A stretch of DNA of 64,000 bases from Apodospora peruviana (lineage: Eukaryota; Ascomycota; Sordariomycetes; Sordariales; Lasiosphaeriaceae): the NCBI GenBank assembly GCA_033439685.1, contig JAUEDM010000003.1, positions 1,890,001-1,954,000 on the forward strand, written 5' to 3'. The notes below the pieces were generated by a model. That model had not been told where the DNA came from and did no database searches. It was given only the letters and a program-made list of their open reading frames with translations. The first letter of the stretch is position 1. Each line of letters begins with the position of its first letter. This document shows, one piece after another, positions 20,906 through 31,732 of the stretch. Position numbers and translations under genes: made by a program.

Positions 20906-23302
20906 CTATGAGTCAAGCGGGAACCGATCGGTAAACTACGTAGTGATGCCACATGTCAGTCTTTTAGTTCCAAAAGAAAAAGGGAATCGGGGTAAGGTGT
21001 CAAGGTACCTTGAAAACTTTCAACCCTCCCTCCAAGTCATCCGCAAACACATTCACATCATCCCTGGTAAACACCCCTGGTGTGCCGGCGGGCACACCCG
21101 CGTCCTCCAGCGCCGCCTTTGCCGACCCCAGAGCGCCGACAGGCTTGCCCCATCGATATCCGTCCAGAAGAATCTGCCCAGGTCGTCCGGCTGGGAACAG
21201 TGGCGAAGTGGTACCGTTGCCATGGAATAAACCCTCCGCGCCCGCAGCGACGACAATTCCGTCAAACGCAGTCGCGTCAGCTGACGAATACGTTTGGTCC
21301 ACGTCGTCACCAAGACTCTGCGCAACGATCGTGACCACCACTCCATCCTTATCCAGACGCTGCTTCAGTTCCGCCGCCTGCTTAAGTGACCCATCAGACT
21401 TGGCATCAGCCAGCACGCCCACCTGAAGTGTCGCAATCGTCGGCAGGGTGTTATTAAAGATGGAAATACCGGCCGTGATGTTGTTGTTATAAAATGTCGG
21501 GTCTGGTACAGGCGCTTCCAGACCTAGAGCTTCCGCCACACGCTGGGCAACCTCGTTGCTCACACGGTTCAGCTGGGTCAGGACGTTCTGCTTCACGACC
21601 GGAGACACGACATGGCTGGCCTCGAAGCGGATGGCGTTAATGAGGAACTGCTGCTCGACCGGCGTCAACGAGTTGTAGAAGAGCCGCGGCTGGCTCCAGT
21701 GGTCGTCAAAGGTTGCCGACAGCGCGCGTACGAGCCTCCCTTTCGCTTCGCGGTTTGGCGCCGTGAAGAAACCGCGGCCCGCGGTCTGGTTGGCCTGAGC
21801 GGGGAAACCCTTGTTGAGTGTGTTGGGAGAGTATGGATGGATGTTCTTGTGGATGAAGTTCTGCCCTTGGCCATCCCGGTTATTGTTGTGGATAGGAGCC
21901 CGTGGCCGGTTGATGGGCAGCTGCTCAAAGTTGGGTCCGCCGTGGCGGTTCAGCTGCGTGTCGAGGTAGGAAAAGAGGCGGCCTTGGAGGAGCGGATCTT
22001 CGGTGAAATCGATGCCACGGACAATGTGACCTGGCTGGAACATGACCTGTTCTGTTTCTGCAAAGTAGTTGGTGGGGTTAGTATCCAGCGTCATGATTCC
22101 CAACGGCTGGAGAGGCGCGAGCTCCTCGGGTAAGATTTTGGTCGGGTCGAGCAGGTCGAACCCGAAGGCCAGAGCCTTATCCTCGTCAACAATCTGGACC
22201 GCAAGCTCCCATGAGGGCCCGTGGCCAGAAGCAATAGCGTCGAAGAGGTCCTGGCGGTGGAAATCGGCGTTCTTTCCAGCAAGCGCCTGGGCTTCCTCCC
22301 ACACTAGACTTGCCTTGCCCTGCTTGGTCTTCCAGTGGAACTTGACGAGCTTGGTTTCTCCATCATCCTTGACAAACCGGAATGTGTGAACGCCAAAGCC
22401 ATCCTAATATTGTTCAAGTGTTAGCAGCCTGTTGCCAGGCTGTAATGATGGGCCGGGCTATAGAGTGCTCACCATGTGTCTGTAGCTCCGAGGAATACCA
22501 TATCCGGCCATTGCCCAGAACAGGGTGTGCAGCGTGCTGGGCTGAGAGCTGAAGAAGTCCCATGCCGAGTCATGTGCGGTGGCTGCTTGTGGTATCTCAT
22601 TGTCGGGGCTGGGCTTGACTGAATGGATCAAGTCGGGGAACTGGATGGCGTCCTGGATGAAAAAGACAGGAATGTTGTTGCCAACAATGTCAAAGTTGCC
22701 TTCATCCGTGTAGAATCGGGTTGCAAAGCCGTGTACATCTCGCGCAGTGTCTGCACTACCTCTTGAGCCGGCAACGGTAGAGAAGCGCACAAAGGTCGGC
22801 GTCTGCTTCCCTGCCTCGCTCAAGAACGAGGCGGCAGTGATGTTGCTCCAGTCAGCATAGCTGGTGAACGTTCCATACGCGCCGGCTCCCCGCGCGTGGA
22901 CTGCTCTCTCAGGTATCTAAGGTCAGGTGGTATCACCATGTGAGCATCATGTCTATCCCCGATGTATGTCGCACAACCCGGGTATTGATCTGTGCAAGGA
23001 AAACAATGGCAGCTTACCCGTTCGTGGTCAAAGTGCTGAATCTTTTGTCGGAAAATAAAATCCTCGAGCAATGTCGGGCCGCGCCTACCAGCCTTCAAGC
23101 TGTTCTGATCCTCAATTGGGCCGCCGACATCAGAGGTCAGGAAACCGTCACTATCGTCGACTTCGAACCCGGCCAGAAACTGGGCTGAGGAGCCATGGTG
23201 ATCCTCTTCTCGACGACTGAGCAGCTGCTCAGCATACGGACACTGCGCCAACGAGAAGCTCAGTAGACAGTGCCACGAGAGCAATGCTGTGACAGCACGC
23301 AT
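20906..23302 (-). CDS. Large-subunit secreted catalase (clade 2)
   Basis: Haem catalase that splits hydrogen peroxide into water and oxygen, probably secreted or at the cell wall. Four exons, 23018-23302, 22473-22916, 21009-22403 and a 30-bp last exon 20906-20935, give 717 residues. A signal peptide covers about residues 1-19 (ending SLAQ). Active-site features are His102 in AVHARG, the Asn pair at 175-176 in GNNIPVFF, and the haem-ligand Tyr389 in RLFSYLDTQ. From about residue 570 there is the flavodoxin/DJ-1-like C-terminal domain that marks large catalases. Without the last exon the protein would stop at FKVP. Splicing yields FTDRFPLDS, the usual family ending. A TATA box lies about 190 bp upstream. 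Confidence 0.93.
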
Positions 23303-26300
23303 GGTTCAGGAGTGATTTGAAACCGTGGCCAGCCTGTGGTTGTGATTGGGAGGGGTATCAAAAGATAGATATAACAGCAACAATATTGACAAGGTAGCGA
23401 ATACTGAGCTCCTGGGGGTCAAAGGAGAATATAGCTGGCTGGATGGAATAAAGACCTTGGTAATAAAACGATGGCGGATTTTGGGTTGAGGGCTTTTATA
23501 GTTCACATGGCAGCTTCCAGCCATGGCTTCATGGGGAACCGACGATCAACCTGGCAACGCCATAGACCAATCGTGGCAAGTCATCCTGTCTACATGGCAT
23601 GGATAACAGCTTCAACACTTCAGTTATTCCCATCCATCTGAGAGGCAGCAGCTAGAGGTAGGTGTATGAGACCACTACCCTTGTTGAGTCAGGTAGCGAG
23701 GGTGGGTACCTGCTTTGACCATGGCTAGGAGCTCGGGGGCGCCCGCCAAACCCGTGGATCCATGTTTGCGTCTCGGCACTGGGGCGCAGCGGTAGGACGG
23801 CAGGCGGAATCGACTCTTATTCCTGTTGTCGATTTGTCTGGAAGAGCACGCCGGGTGGAGGCGGTTGCCAACATTCGAGCTACCTCATCGCTGCAGGTCA
23901 TGGATGGCACCCTGCGATGACGACAGACATAGCTTCCAGATCCACAATCTTTGCCCCAGTCAAGTGCCCGCCTTTGCCCGGGACATGATCCCGGGCTCCA
24001 GTTTGCATCGATGTGCTCTCGGGATATTGCTATATGGGCCGCATCTGAATTTGATGGAAAGTTTGCGATATGGTATGCCCCGATACGAAACGCCAGAAAG
24101 GGACCGAACAACTGAGTAAAATATAGCAGAATATACTGTACTTGCAGGATTCTGACCCAAATGTTGAAGGAGCCATGCATGCATCTGTGAGCTTTGTATA
24201 TAATCCGACTGGGTACCTATGGTATGGCGGGTATGCTGATGCCACAGAGGTTGTTGATTGGTTGTGGCTAGAGAGACTGGGGTAACACATGAGTCGATCC
24301 ATACCAGGTATGGATTGGAGATATCGTGTATATAAAAGGGTAGCTTACCTATACACCTTAGCTCAGGTCAGCCGTTCAGCGTCACTACCTTCCATAAGGT
24401 CCGCGGCAGCTTGCGTCTAGGTAGGTATTTCCCTTGCTGCTCGCCATCTAGGTACCTTAGCTAAGGTAGGCGTTCTTGATGATTCGAACTGTCAGCTGAC
24501 TGACTCACTTAGTTCTAGACTGTCGGGTCTTTCTGTTTGGGAAGCTCGGAAGGTTTACGATGTTGAAAGTTCCAACCTGGAAGTCAATGACCTGCAGAAA
24601 AATGACTGGGTCTCTCAAAAAGCTACTGCCTCGATGGGGACTGCCAGTGGATGGAGTGGGACAACTTGAAGTGCAATAACGGGAGTAGAAGGTTCCGGTC
24701 ATGATGGGAGGAATTTCTCGGAGTATCTCAACATCGCGGCTTCCCAAGTTCCCAGATTTCGAGGACAGCTCCAGCTCCAGCTCCGCCTTTCTAGCTTCTC
24801 GTCCCACAATTGATCATCGGGTCAAAAACCCGACTATTTGACCGAAGAAAGCAAGACCGCTCATCTTGGGCTTCCAACTTGATGGTGGCTGCTTTCCAGG
24901 TCAGTTTGCTCATTGCTTCCATGGTTCCTCACCCGACATCTTCCTCAACCTGACAAGCTCTTCACCCAAGTCTTTACCTACCTTAGGTACCTAAGGTACC
25001 TTGCATTCCGAGTTCAGAAAGACCCTTCAAGGTTGCAATGTGCCCACAAGTCAAAAGCCGAGTGAATATCCCGATAGTAAGAGTTATTTCGTTTGGAATT
25101 AAAATCAAAAGTTACAACACCCGGACCTGGAGGGTTTCAATGTACAGGTGTATCATCGCCCCGGTTCTCGAGGTATCCATTGCTGCGCAAGCGGTTGCAA
25201 CTTTTGCTGGCAGGCCTGGCATGGCTAGGTACCTAGGCATCATCAAGGCGTATTCCGCTTTTAGGCAAGGGTACACCTTGTATTCGATTATCAACCACTT
25301 ACCCCGAATGCAGGTACACACGCTACGCAACGTGCCTCGTTCATCTCGAATAGACGATTCGAAAACAACTCGACTTCGCTTCCTACCCGGTGCTCACGGC
25401 AAGATATTGCGCGAGATAAGTTTGTTTGTGTCTGCCGCTCCCTGCTGTCCAAACCGAACACTGGCGACTCTCAGGGTGTCGATTAATCTTTGCCATATTC
25501 CTTCCATCCAATGCGTTATTTTCGGTTACTACGCACTCTGTACGCTTTCCTCTCCAATACTTGACAACACATACAGGACACTGGCAGGAAGTGACACCAT
25601 TCCCGGCCCGCCGCGAGAGGTCAGATCGGGGACCGCATATTCCCACCCGTCCCTCGCGGGTGGTGCTACCCAAGTTGAAGCTCTTCTGAACCCCGTCCTT
25701 CCTAGACCGGGCACCAATCGGCGATGTGTTATCGTTCTCAGCAAGGGTCGTCGTCCTCGATCGGCACTCAGCTCTTGGCCCTTACGCGGCACGCAGCGGC
25801 TCCACAGACCAATGCTGTGGTATGTACGGGCGTGACGGGGTCACCCGTCTCGGACTACCCTGGACGGGAGTGCCTGGTTTCGATATTGCAGGCGGGCCCG
25901 CCCCCACCGCTTCCGACTTTGCTGGCAAAGACAGAGGCCGGGAGTGACGGAAATACACCAAAGGTGTCGCTTGGATCACATCACCTGGAGCCCTGTTCAC
26001 GTCTATTCTCGTACCTATGTGTGTGGTTGCAGTGGCCAGACTAACCTGCGTTGGGGGACCACACGGATGAGGAATTGAATCACCTCGACCCAATCACAAC
26101 TGACATGTAGTAATACGACATCCGAAACGAGCACTCCTGATTCCAATGTTGCACTATCTGGCGCCTTTCGTCTATCCTGCGTCATTCTTCTCGTAATGAT
26201 ATTCTATAAGGTATAAAATAATCCTTCAACTGTCTGACACGGACAGGGTAGGTTGCTGACTAGGTGATGATTGTAGACCGGCGTGGATACTGCATTTGCG

Positions 26301-26359
26301 GTACGGATCCCTCGGTGTATCATATCACATAATCCGCAAAATCTATCTTTCTAAAAGCG
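23303..26359. other. Large intergenic region upstream of catalase
   Basis: About 3 kb without a gene I can support. The left part is the catalase promoter. Palindromic TAGGTACCTTAGC/CCTTAGGTACCTAAGG motifs occur at about 24415-24470 and 24977-25002. An orphan TATATAAAAGGG lies at about 24329-24340 (+). A 265-codon + frame (25038-25835) overlaps other long frames in an ORF-rich, stop-poor stretch and has no recognisable content. Confidence 0.45.
23493..23500 (-). promoter_or_regulatory. TATA box of the catalase gene
   Basis: On the minus strand the sequence reads TATAAAAG, about 190 bp before the catalase ATG at 23302. Spacing and strand fit a core promoter with a long 5' UTR. Strongly induced fungal catalases often have such promoters; this is inferred, not shown. 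Confidence 0.5.
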
Positions 26360-28114
26360 TCAATCAGCCGCCCTTCTCACCATCGTCCTGCGCCTCGGCG
26401 ACCTCCGCAGGTGCGAGTCATCATCACCGGCGACACTGTTCTGGTTCCCTTCCCGTTGTCCATCATCTCCATTACCACAATGATAACTGCTGTTGTGCCG
26501 GTCGGTAGTATCGAACACCGATAGCCGACTTCTGTCCGCACTACTACCGCCAGAGTCCATCAGCTGCTCTTCAGTAATCCACCCAGCCTCGACCGCATAG
26601 CGGACCACATCCACCGCGGTCGGGAACGATTGGATCTTGCGAGGCGCGTCCGGGTTGAGGTGCGTCCATAGCTCCTTGGTAACCGCTTTGAACACATTCA
26701 GGTCATTTTCTCTCCTGGTCTTATCTGCTCTGGCTGCCGCTGCAGCAGCAGCTTTCCCACCACCACCGTCATGAGAAGGACTACTTTGACATGTTGAGAA
26801 ATGTGATAGCAGAAACCTATAGAGGTATGCCAGCCAGAGCACGTTCGTGTACGGATGATGTTCGCTCCATGAGATCGGCTTGCCCGAGACTATGTCTAGC
26901 TTGTATGGCGTGGTGTGCGATTCCGGCGGTAGCGCGCGTCCGCGGCCCGGACGGTCGCCCATGAGCAGGTAGGAGCGCATCTGGCGGTAAACGGCGCACT
27001 GCAGGGCGTGGGTCGAAGTGAAGAGAGAGAGGTCCTTTTCCAGGTCGTATGCCACTATCGTCCCTTCTTCTCCCGGGTCAGGGGATGCGAATGTATCGTC
27101 GTAGTAGTCTGACGATGGCGAAGATGCGCGCGACAGGCCGTAGTCGAGGATGGTGATTTCCAGGCCTGAGTACCCAAACTGGCACGAGTTATCGTCGTCA
27201 AGAGGTTTTGGTCTTGCGGGTCTAGCCTGGCGAATGCAGAGGTTACCTTCGTGCAGATCACGATGCTCGAAACGTATCAACTCCTCCGCCCTCGCCAACG
27301 TAATCGCCGTATGCAAAAAGATATCCCACACCTGACTGATGTCGTTCAAGGTAAAATCTTCCAACGCTGTGCCGGCATCGCCGAGCTCGACAACCAGAAA
27401 CTTGGTATCATGCAGATACCGGCTCGGCGAAGGGTAGAATTGTAGCCTATCTGGGTCTTGTCGTTTCAGTTTCCGGTGAAAGGCCTGGTGCGTTTCGAGC
27501 AGAGGCTTCGTCGCTTTGCCTTGCACGACGTATCGCTCCTTGTACACCACAAACCCTGGAACGTCGGCGAGCCATTCGCTTATTTGGAGTTCTCCTGATA
27601 GATCAGTTTCGCTGTGGGGGTCCTCATCCACTAGGCCGGAGCGCTGTTGGGCTTTAGTTTGCGGTTTGATGGGGGATGGCAGGCGGATTGCTTTGATGAT
27701 GGAGGTGCCGAGGGGGTTGGTGATGCGGTAGACTTCTGCGTAGGAGGCTTCGGCGATCTTGGTGATTTTTGAGGTTGGGTGGGGGCAGATGGTTGACCAT
27801 GTTATTGTGTGGTCGAACTCTGACGATAGTGATGATGGGGTTGGTGGTTGTGTATTCTCATGATTATGTGTCGCGTCGTTGTCGTCGATGAGGGTGACGG
27901 AGTGGAGTTGTTGTGTTATCGCTTTGACCGACTCTTCTTCCTCCAGGCCCCCGGGAGTGGCTCCAGATAACACGGACTCGAATTTCCGTCTTGGTAGTGA
28001 GTCGGGCTCATTTTTCTTGACCGGACTCTTGGGTAGCTCGGCAAAGAGCTGTTCGGCTGTAGTCTTTCGAATGGGCTTTCCGTATTTGCGCACCGTCGTC
28101 GCCGGCCTCGTCAT
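26360..28114 (-). CDS. Haspin-like serine/threonine kinase
   Basis: Atypical kinase of the haspin family, which phosphorylates histone H3 Thr3 to place the chromosomal passenger complex at mitosis. Single-exon gene of 584 residues. Motifs seen are the degenerate glycine loop IAEASYAEVYRI (120-131), Lys141 in IIKAIRL, the catalytic loop HRDLHEGN (284-291), and DYGLSR (from Asp324) in place of DFG. The DY(T/G)LSR form is diagnostic of haspin rather than of ordinary kinases. The first ~100 residues are unstructured and basic. After residue 430 there is an Ala/Lys-rich linker and a Ser/Arg-rich tail. Divergent from the CCDC47-like gene. Confidence 0.88.
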   Translation of the reverse strand: MTRPATTVRKYGKPIRKTTAEQLFAELPKSPVKKNEPDSLPRRKFESVLSGATPGGLEEEESVKAITQQLHSVTLIDDNDATHNHENTQPPTPSSLSSEFDHTITWSTICPHPTSKITKIAEASYAEVYRITNPLGTSIIKAIRLPSPIKPQTKAQQRSGLVDEDPHSETDLSGELQISEWLADVPGFVVYKERYVVQGKATKPLLETHQAFHRKLKRQDPDRLQFYPSPSRYLHDTKFLVVELGDAGTALEDFTLNDISQVWDIFLHTAITLARAEELIRFEHRDLHEGNLCIRQARPARPKPLDDDNSCQFGYSGLEITILDYGLSRASSPSSDYYDDTFASPDPGEEGTIVAYDLEKDLSLFTSTHALQCAVYRQMRSYLLMGDRPGRGRALPPESHTTPYKLDIVSGKPISWSEHHPYTNVLWLAYLYRFLLSHFSTCQSSPSHDGGGGKAAAAAAARADKTRRENDLNVFKAVTKELWTHLNPDAPRKIQSFPTAVDVVRYAVEAGWITEEQLMDSGGSSADRSRLSVFDTTDRHNSSYHCGNGDDGQREGNQNSVAGDDDSHLRRSPRRRTMVRRAAD

Positions 28115-28688
28115 TTTGGCAGACCGTTCCGTCTGTTACAGCTTGTCCCGTCGTTATGAGATGCTGCACATGTACCTACAATTGATGAGGGTTGGTGAAT
28201 GTTGAGCATGTTCTTCTCTGATTCGCTGTTGTGACTTTGGCGGTTGTCGGGGCAACACCTGATTCTTGGCCACCCAGGTTCTCGGGACCGTCGGGTGTCT
28301 TGGTATTCCGTATGGTTACAATGGAATTGTCCCAACGGGTAAAGCGTCTATGTGGACCAATCTCAGGTCGCTAGATTCAACACGTTAACTGATCAAGCGG
28401 ATTGACATGGCAATACTCTCAGTCGGTTCTATCTTTGTTGTTTGTGGCTTTTGATAAAGATTTGGAAAGGGGGTCCCCCCAGATGGCCTGGGATATTACC
28501 TAAAGCGATCAGTGGGGTGTATCGACTGGGGCTACGGATTCCGTACAGGGAGCACGCACGGACTTTTTGGTGGATTTAATTTTGCGCGCGAGATGTCGTC
28601 AACTGGCTTGCAGCTCTGACTTGAACCGTTTCTGTCAGCTACAACACACATCACAGCTCGCCGTCGACCAAATTGCGCGCGCGACATC
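28115..28688. promoter_or_regulatory. Divergent promoter region, haspin/CCDC47-like
   Basis: A 574-bp gap between two divergent start codons. It contains a GGGGGTCCCCCC palindrome at about 28469-28480. No TATA box is obvious. Confidence 0.45.
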
Positions 28689-30317
28689 ATGGCCAACGTG
28701 CTCAACAACCTCTTCGGAGGCGGCAAGCCCTCTCCAGACCCGGTAGCTGCCTCGGCTGGAGACTCTGGTAAGCATTATCTAACTACCCTAGCCATCGATT
28801 CAATTGATTCATCAGCTTGGGATGGAAGCTGGAGGAAGATTGATATCCACTCTGCCCCTTTCCCTCTCGAAGCTGCCACGTTCTTGACTTCTTGATATCA
28901 CTAAAAGACAACACATCCAGATCTTCAAGCAACTCGATTGATACCGAAAAACATCTACTGACAGCTCATCACGCAGACTTTGGCGACTTCGCAGAGGGCG
29001 CCGATCCGTCCCCGATCCCCGACGTCACGCCTCTCACCCAAACCCTCACAGGCGCCCAGCCCGCACACACCCTCCGCCCCTACACCAAGTGGTACAATGT
29101 GCACGAACGCTACACGCTGGCCGACTTCAAGATCGAGGGCGTCATCCTAGGATGTATGGCCGTTGTGCTGCTGATGCACCTCTTTGGCGCCCGCCTGAAC
29201 CGTTACAAGGCCAAGAAGTGGATCCACGCCAATGCTGCTCCTCTGGCCTCCGAGTTCGCCCTGGTTGGCTACTCGGGCGTGCCTGTCGGTCTCGCAGACA
29301 AGTCCGGCGATGAGCTGGTGCAGGCCCTAGCTGACGCGAACGCCCAGAAGGGCGACGCCGTCCTCAAGGAAAAGAGCCTATTCGAGTTCGCCACTTACGC
29401 GACCGGCCGCGTCAATGTCGCCTTCCTCGACGTCAAGCTTACCCTCAAGAAGCGCTTCAACCCGCTCACCACCTTCGTCGAGACCGTCCTGGGCTTCTTC
29501 TTTGATTCCTTTGGCGGTCCCGAGGATGTCTTGGAGGCTATCTTGTACCCCTTTGACGGCAAGGAGGCGCTCACTGTGCCCGGGCTCCCTGGCGCTGCCG
29601 AGCTGCGCGCCAAAGACAGCAAGAGCGCCTATGACGGCTTTGTGTGGGCGCTCGTCCATAAGGAGTGCATGAAGCAGGTACGGGACGATCGCTACGACGT
29701 CTCGCTCACCTTCACCAAGGACAACCCCAAGCTGCCCAGCTGGCTGACGGTCATGACCGAGAGCGCCGAGATTACGGAGTTGATGCTCACCCCTGAGGTG
29801 ATCGAGGCCGCCAAAGCCGCTGGCGATTCGTTTGAGTATCTCATTGTGTCCGATCAGCCCCTGGAGAAGCCAACTACGTAAGTCTATACACCTTTTTTTT
29901 CGTCAGTCTCTTTGTCAGATAACTAACCGTGAGCCATGCTATAGGATCGACGAGACCGCCCCAAGAAAGCGCATTTTCCTCAAGTACCGCCTCCCGTCCG
30001 ACAACACGTACGACAACCTGGTGCCGATTTTCAAGTACTTCCTCCGCGTCACGGATTTGTTGGTTGCCGGCGCACGGTTCCGGCCCGAGGTGCTGCGCAA
30101 GGTCCGGGCCGTCCGCGAGGACGCCATCAAGCAAATCCAGAAGGCCAGCGAGGATGAAAAGAATGAGGAGCGGGCGGCGGCGCGCGAGAAGGCGCGCAAG
30201 GCCAAGCGGGATGCCGAGCTCAAGGCGCTGGACGCAAAGGCGCAGAAGAAGTTTCTGGAGAAGGAGCGCGAGAAGGAGATGCGCAAGGGACAGAAGAAAC
30301 AGACTGCCCGGGCTTAG
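28689..30317 (+). CDS. CCDC47/PAT10-like ER membrane protein
   Basis: Homologue of animal CCDC47 (DUF1682), an ER protein of the PAT intramembrane chaperone complex that assists multipass protein insertion and ER calcium handling. Exons 28689-28767, 28977-29877 and 29945-30317 give 450 residues. A single hydrophobic segment spans about residues 80-97 (GVILGCMAVVLLMHLFG). A folded middle domain follows (NVAFLDVKLTLKKRFNPLTTF, LVHKECMKQVRDDRYDVSLTFT). The C-terminal ~75 residues are a highly charged Lys/Glu/Arg coiled coil ending KGQKKQTARA, as in the family. The 209-bp first intron is longer than usual but borders and phase agree. Confidence 0.88.
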
Positions 30318-30589
30318 TCTTCCTCACAAGGTACTTGGTTTCAGTATGAGGACCTTTTTATTATTTCTGAAGGGGAGGATTAAGTGGTTTGGGAGAGCAA
30401 GACGGGCAAGATCAAAATGGGAATCAGGTAGTGACCTACTTATCTTGGGTACCTGTGGAAAAGTACTGTTTATACTGTATAGAGGTACTGGTAAAGCACG
30501 GATTAGCGAGACGGAGGTCTACAAGCGTAATTATTCAGTATATGTACAAATATAATGTCTTTTGTTGGTTGACACTTGTTGTCCAAGTC

Positions 30590-31119
30590 TTAATCCTGCT
30601 CAGCAGCCAAGATATCCTCTACCCTCTTGATTTTCTGCGCGGCTGTTTGGGTCTTGTCGGTTCTATAAGAAGAATGTTAGTTATCTGGTGATCTCTTCCT
30701 GAGTAAAGGGGGTGCATTACCGAGTCCCTACGCGCATAGAGGTCTGGACGCGCAGGACGCCGGTCTGGTGGACGAGCGAGTGCGCTTGGCCGATGACTTT
30801 CATTACTTCGTCCCAGCTTCCTTCTGTTTTCCCAATGAGTAAATTAGCATTCCTATTTAAAAATAAAAAAAAGCGTGAGGCAGACTAACCAACTGTCGTC
30901 CCGGCAGAATGCATTGTGCAGGTCAGTCGGCTGGCATTGAGGAGCTTCTGGACTTGGGCGACTTCTTGAGCGACTGAGACGTTGGCTGTGCCGACCTATA
31001 ACAGTCAGACAAGCATCTGTTGGTCGTTGAGAGAGGTGGTGACGCACTGGAACGAGGCAGAAGTCGACGTAGCAGGTTGCTGGCGTTGGAATGGTCGAGT
31101 AATCGGTGGGCGAAGTCAT
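30590..31119 (-). CDS. Thiamine-binding MTH1187/YkoF-family protein
   Basis: Small cytosolic protein of the UPF0045/MTH1187 family, some members of which bind thiamine. Yeast Ecm15 is the fungal relative. Four short exons, 31048-31119, 30890-30995, 30721-30823 and 30590-30662, join to 117 residues with phases 0, 1 and 2 all consistent. The product has the ferredoxin-like fold wording: ATCYVDFCLVPVGTANVSVAQEV, then LTCTMHSAGTTVEGSWDEV, then VIGQAHSLVHQTGVLRVQTSMRVGTR, ending ILAAEQD. No single exon is long enough to look like a gene alone, which is why it is easily missed. Convergent with the CCDC47-like gene, 272 bp apart. Confidence 0.88.
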
Positions 31120-31606
31120 GATGTCTGTGTGTTGCATGAGAACTGGTGTGGTTTGTTGTTCTTGCTGTTGTCGTCAGTAATAAAGGCGGTGGTGGACCCG
31201 GTGCCCGATTATCAGTCGCCGACGGGATTTGGTCGTTTAACTCCCAGCAGAACCCGTCTTCTGATCCATTACCTATTAAGAGCTTATAATGCTGCACCAA
31301 CGACAAAACTGTAGATACACCGCATTCGACATACGGGAATAAAATGAATTTGGCCTGCTGGTGATTTATTCTCAGTACCTAGCTAGTCGGATATCGCCGC
31401 CGTTCTTGCGGGAGACATTTCCACGACCATGTTCATACGATGGCGGAATGCATGGCCTCCGCCTCCTGCACGTACAACGTCAAAGCAGACCCACGAGTCA
31501 GCGAGTCTTATTAACAAGAGGTCCAAGACTCCACAACCAAACCTGCATAATATAAACAAGAGTGACTCCGAAGTGGATATCAAATCATCACAACTAAGGT
31601 ACTACT
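31120..31606. other. Intergenic upstream of thiamine-binding gene and tRNA
   Basis: About 490 bp holding the promoter of the minus-strand thiamine-binding gene and the 5' flank of tRNA-Leu. Nothing else recognised. Confidence 0.45.
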
Positions 31607-31732
31607 GGCTGGGTGGCCGAGCGGTCTAAGGCGCTAGACTCAAGAAAAGCTTGAAAAACTTTCTTCTTCGTAACAGTACGAGGTTAATTTCTAGTCTCGA
31701 AAGAGGCGCGCGTTCGAATCGCGCCCCAGTCA
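31607..31732 (+). tRNA. tRNA-Leu (anticodon CAA) with intron
   Basis: Cloverleaf read by eye. Acceptor stem GGCTGGG (31607-31613) pairs with CCCAGTC (31725-31731), with one G:T pair and discriminator A at 31732. D-arm box GTGGCCGAGCGG. Anticodon stem CTAGA (31634-31638) pairs with TCTAG (31690-31694), with anticodon CAA at 31641-31643. There is a long class II variable arm (TCTCGAAAGAG) and a T-arm GCGCG-TTCGAAT-CGCGC. An intron of about 44 nt (about 31645-31688) follows position 37, as expected for eukaryotic tRNA-Leu(CAA). RNA polymerase III A and B boxes are intact. No CCA is encoded, as is normal for eukaryotes. Confidence 0.93.

Noticed and set aside
25038..25835. 265-codon plus-strand open frame
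   Set aside because: No recognisable domain, irregular composition with Arg/Ser/Leu excess, and overlapping long frames on the other strand. It looks like a stop-poor stretch rather than a gene.
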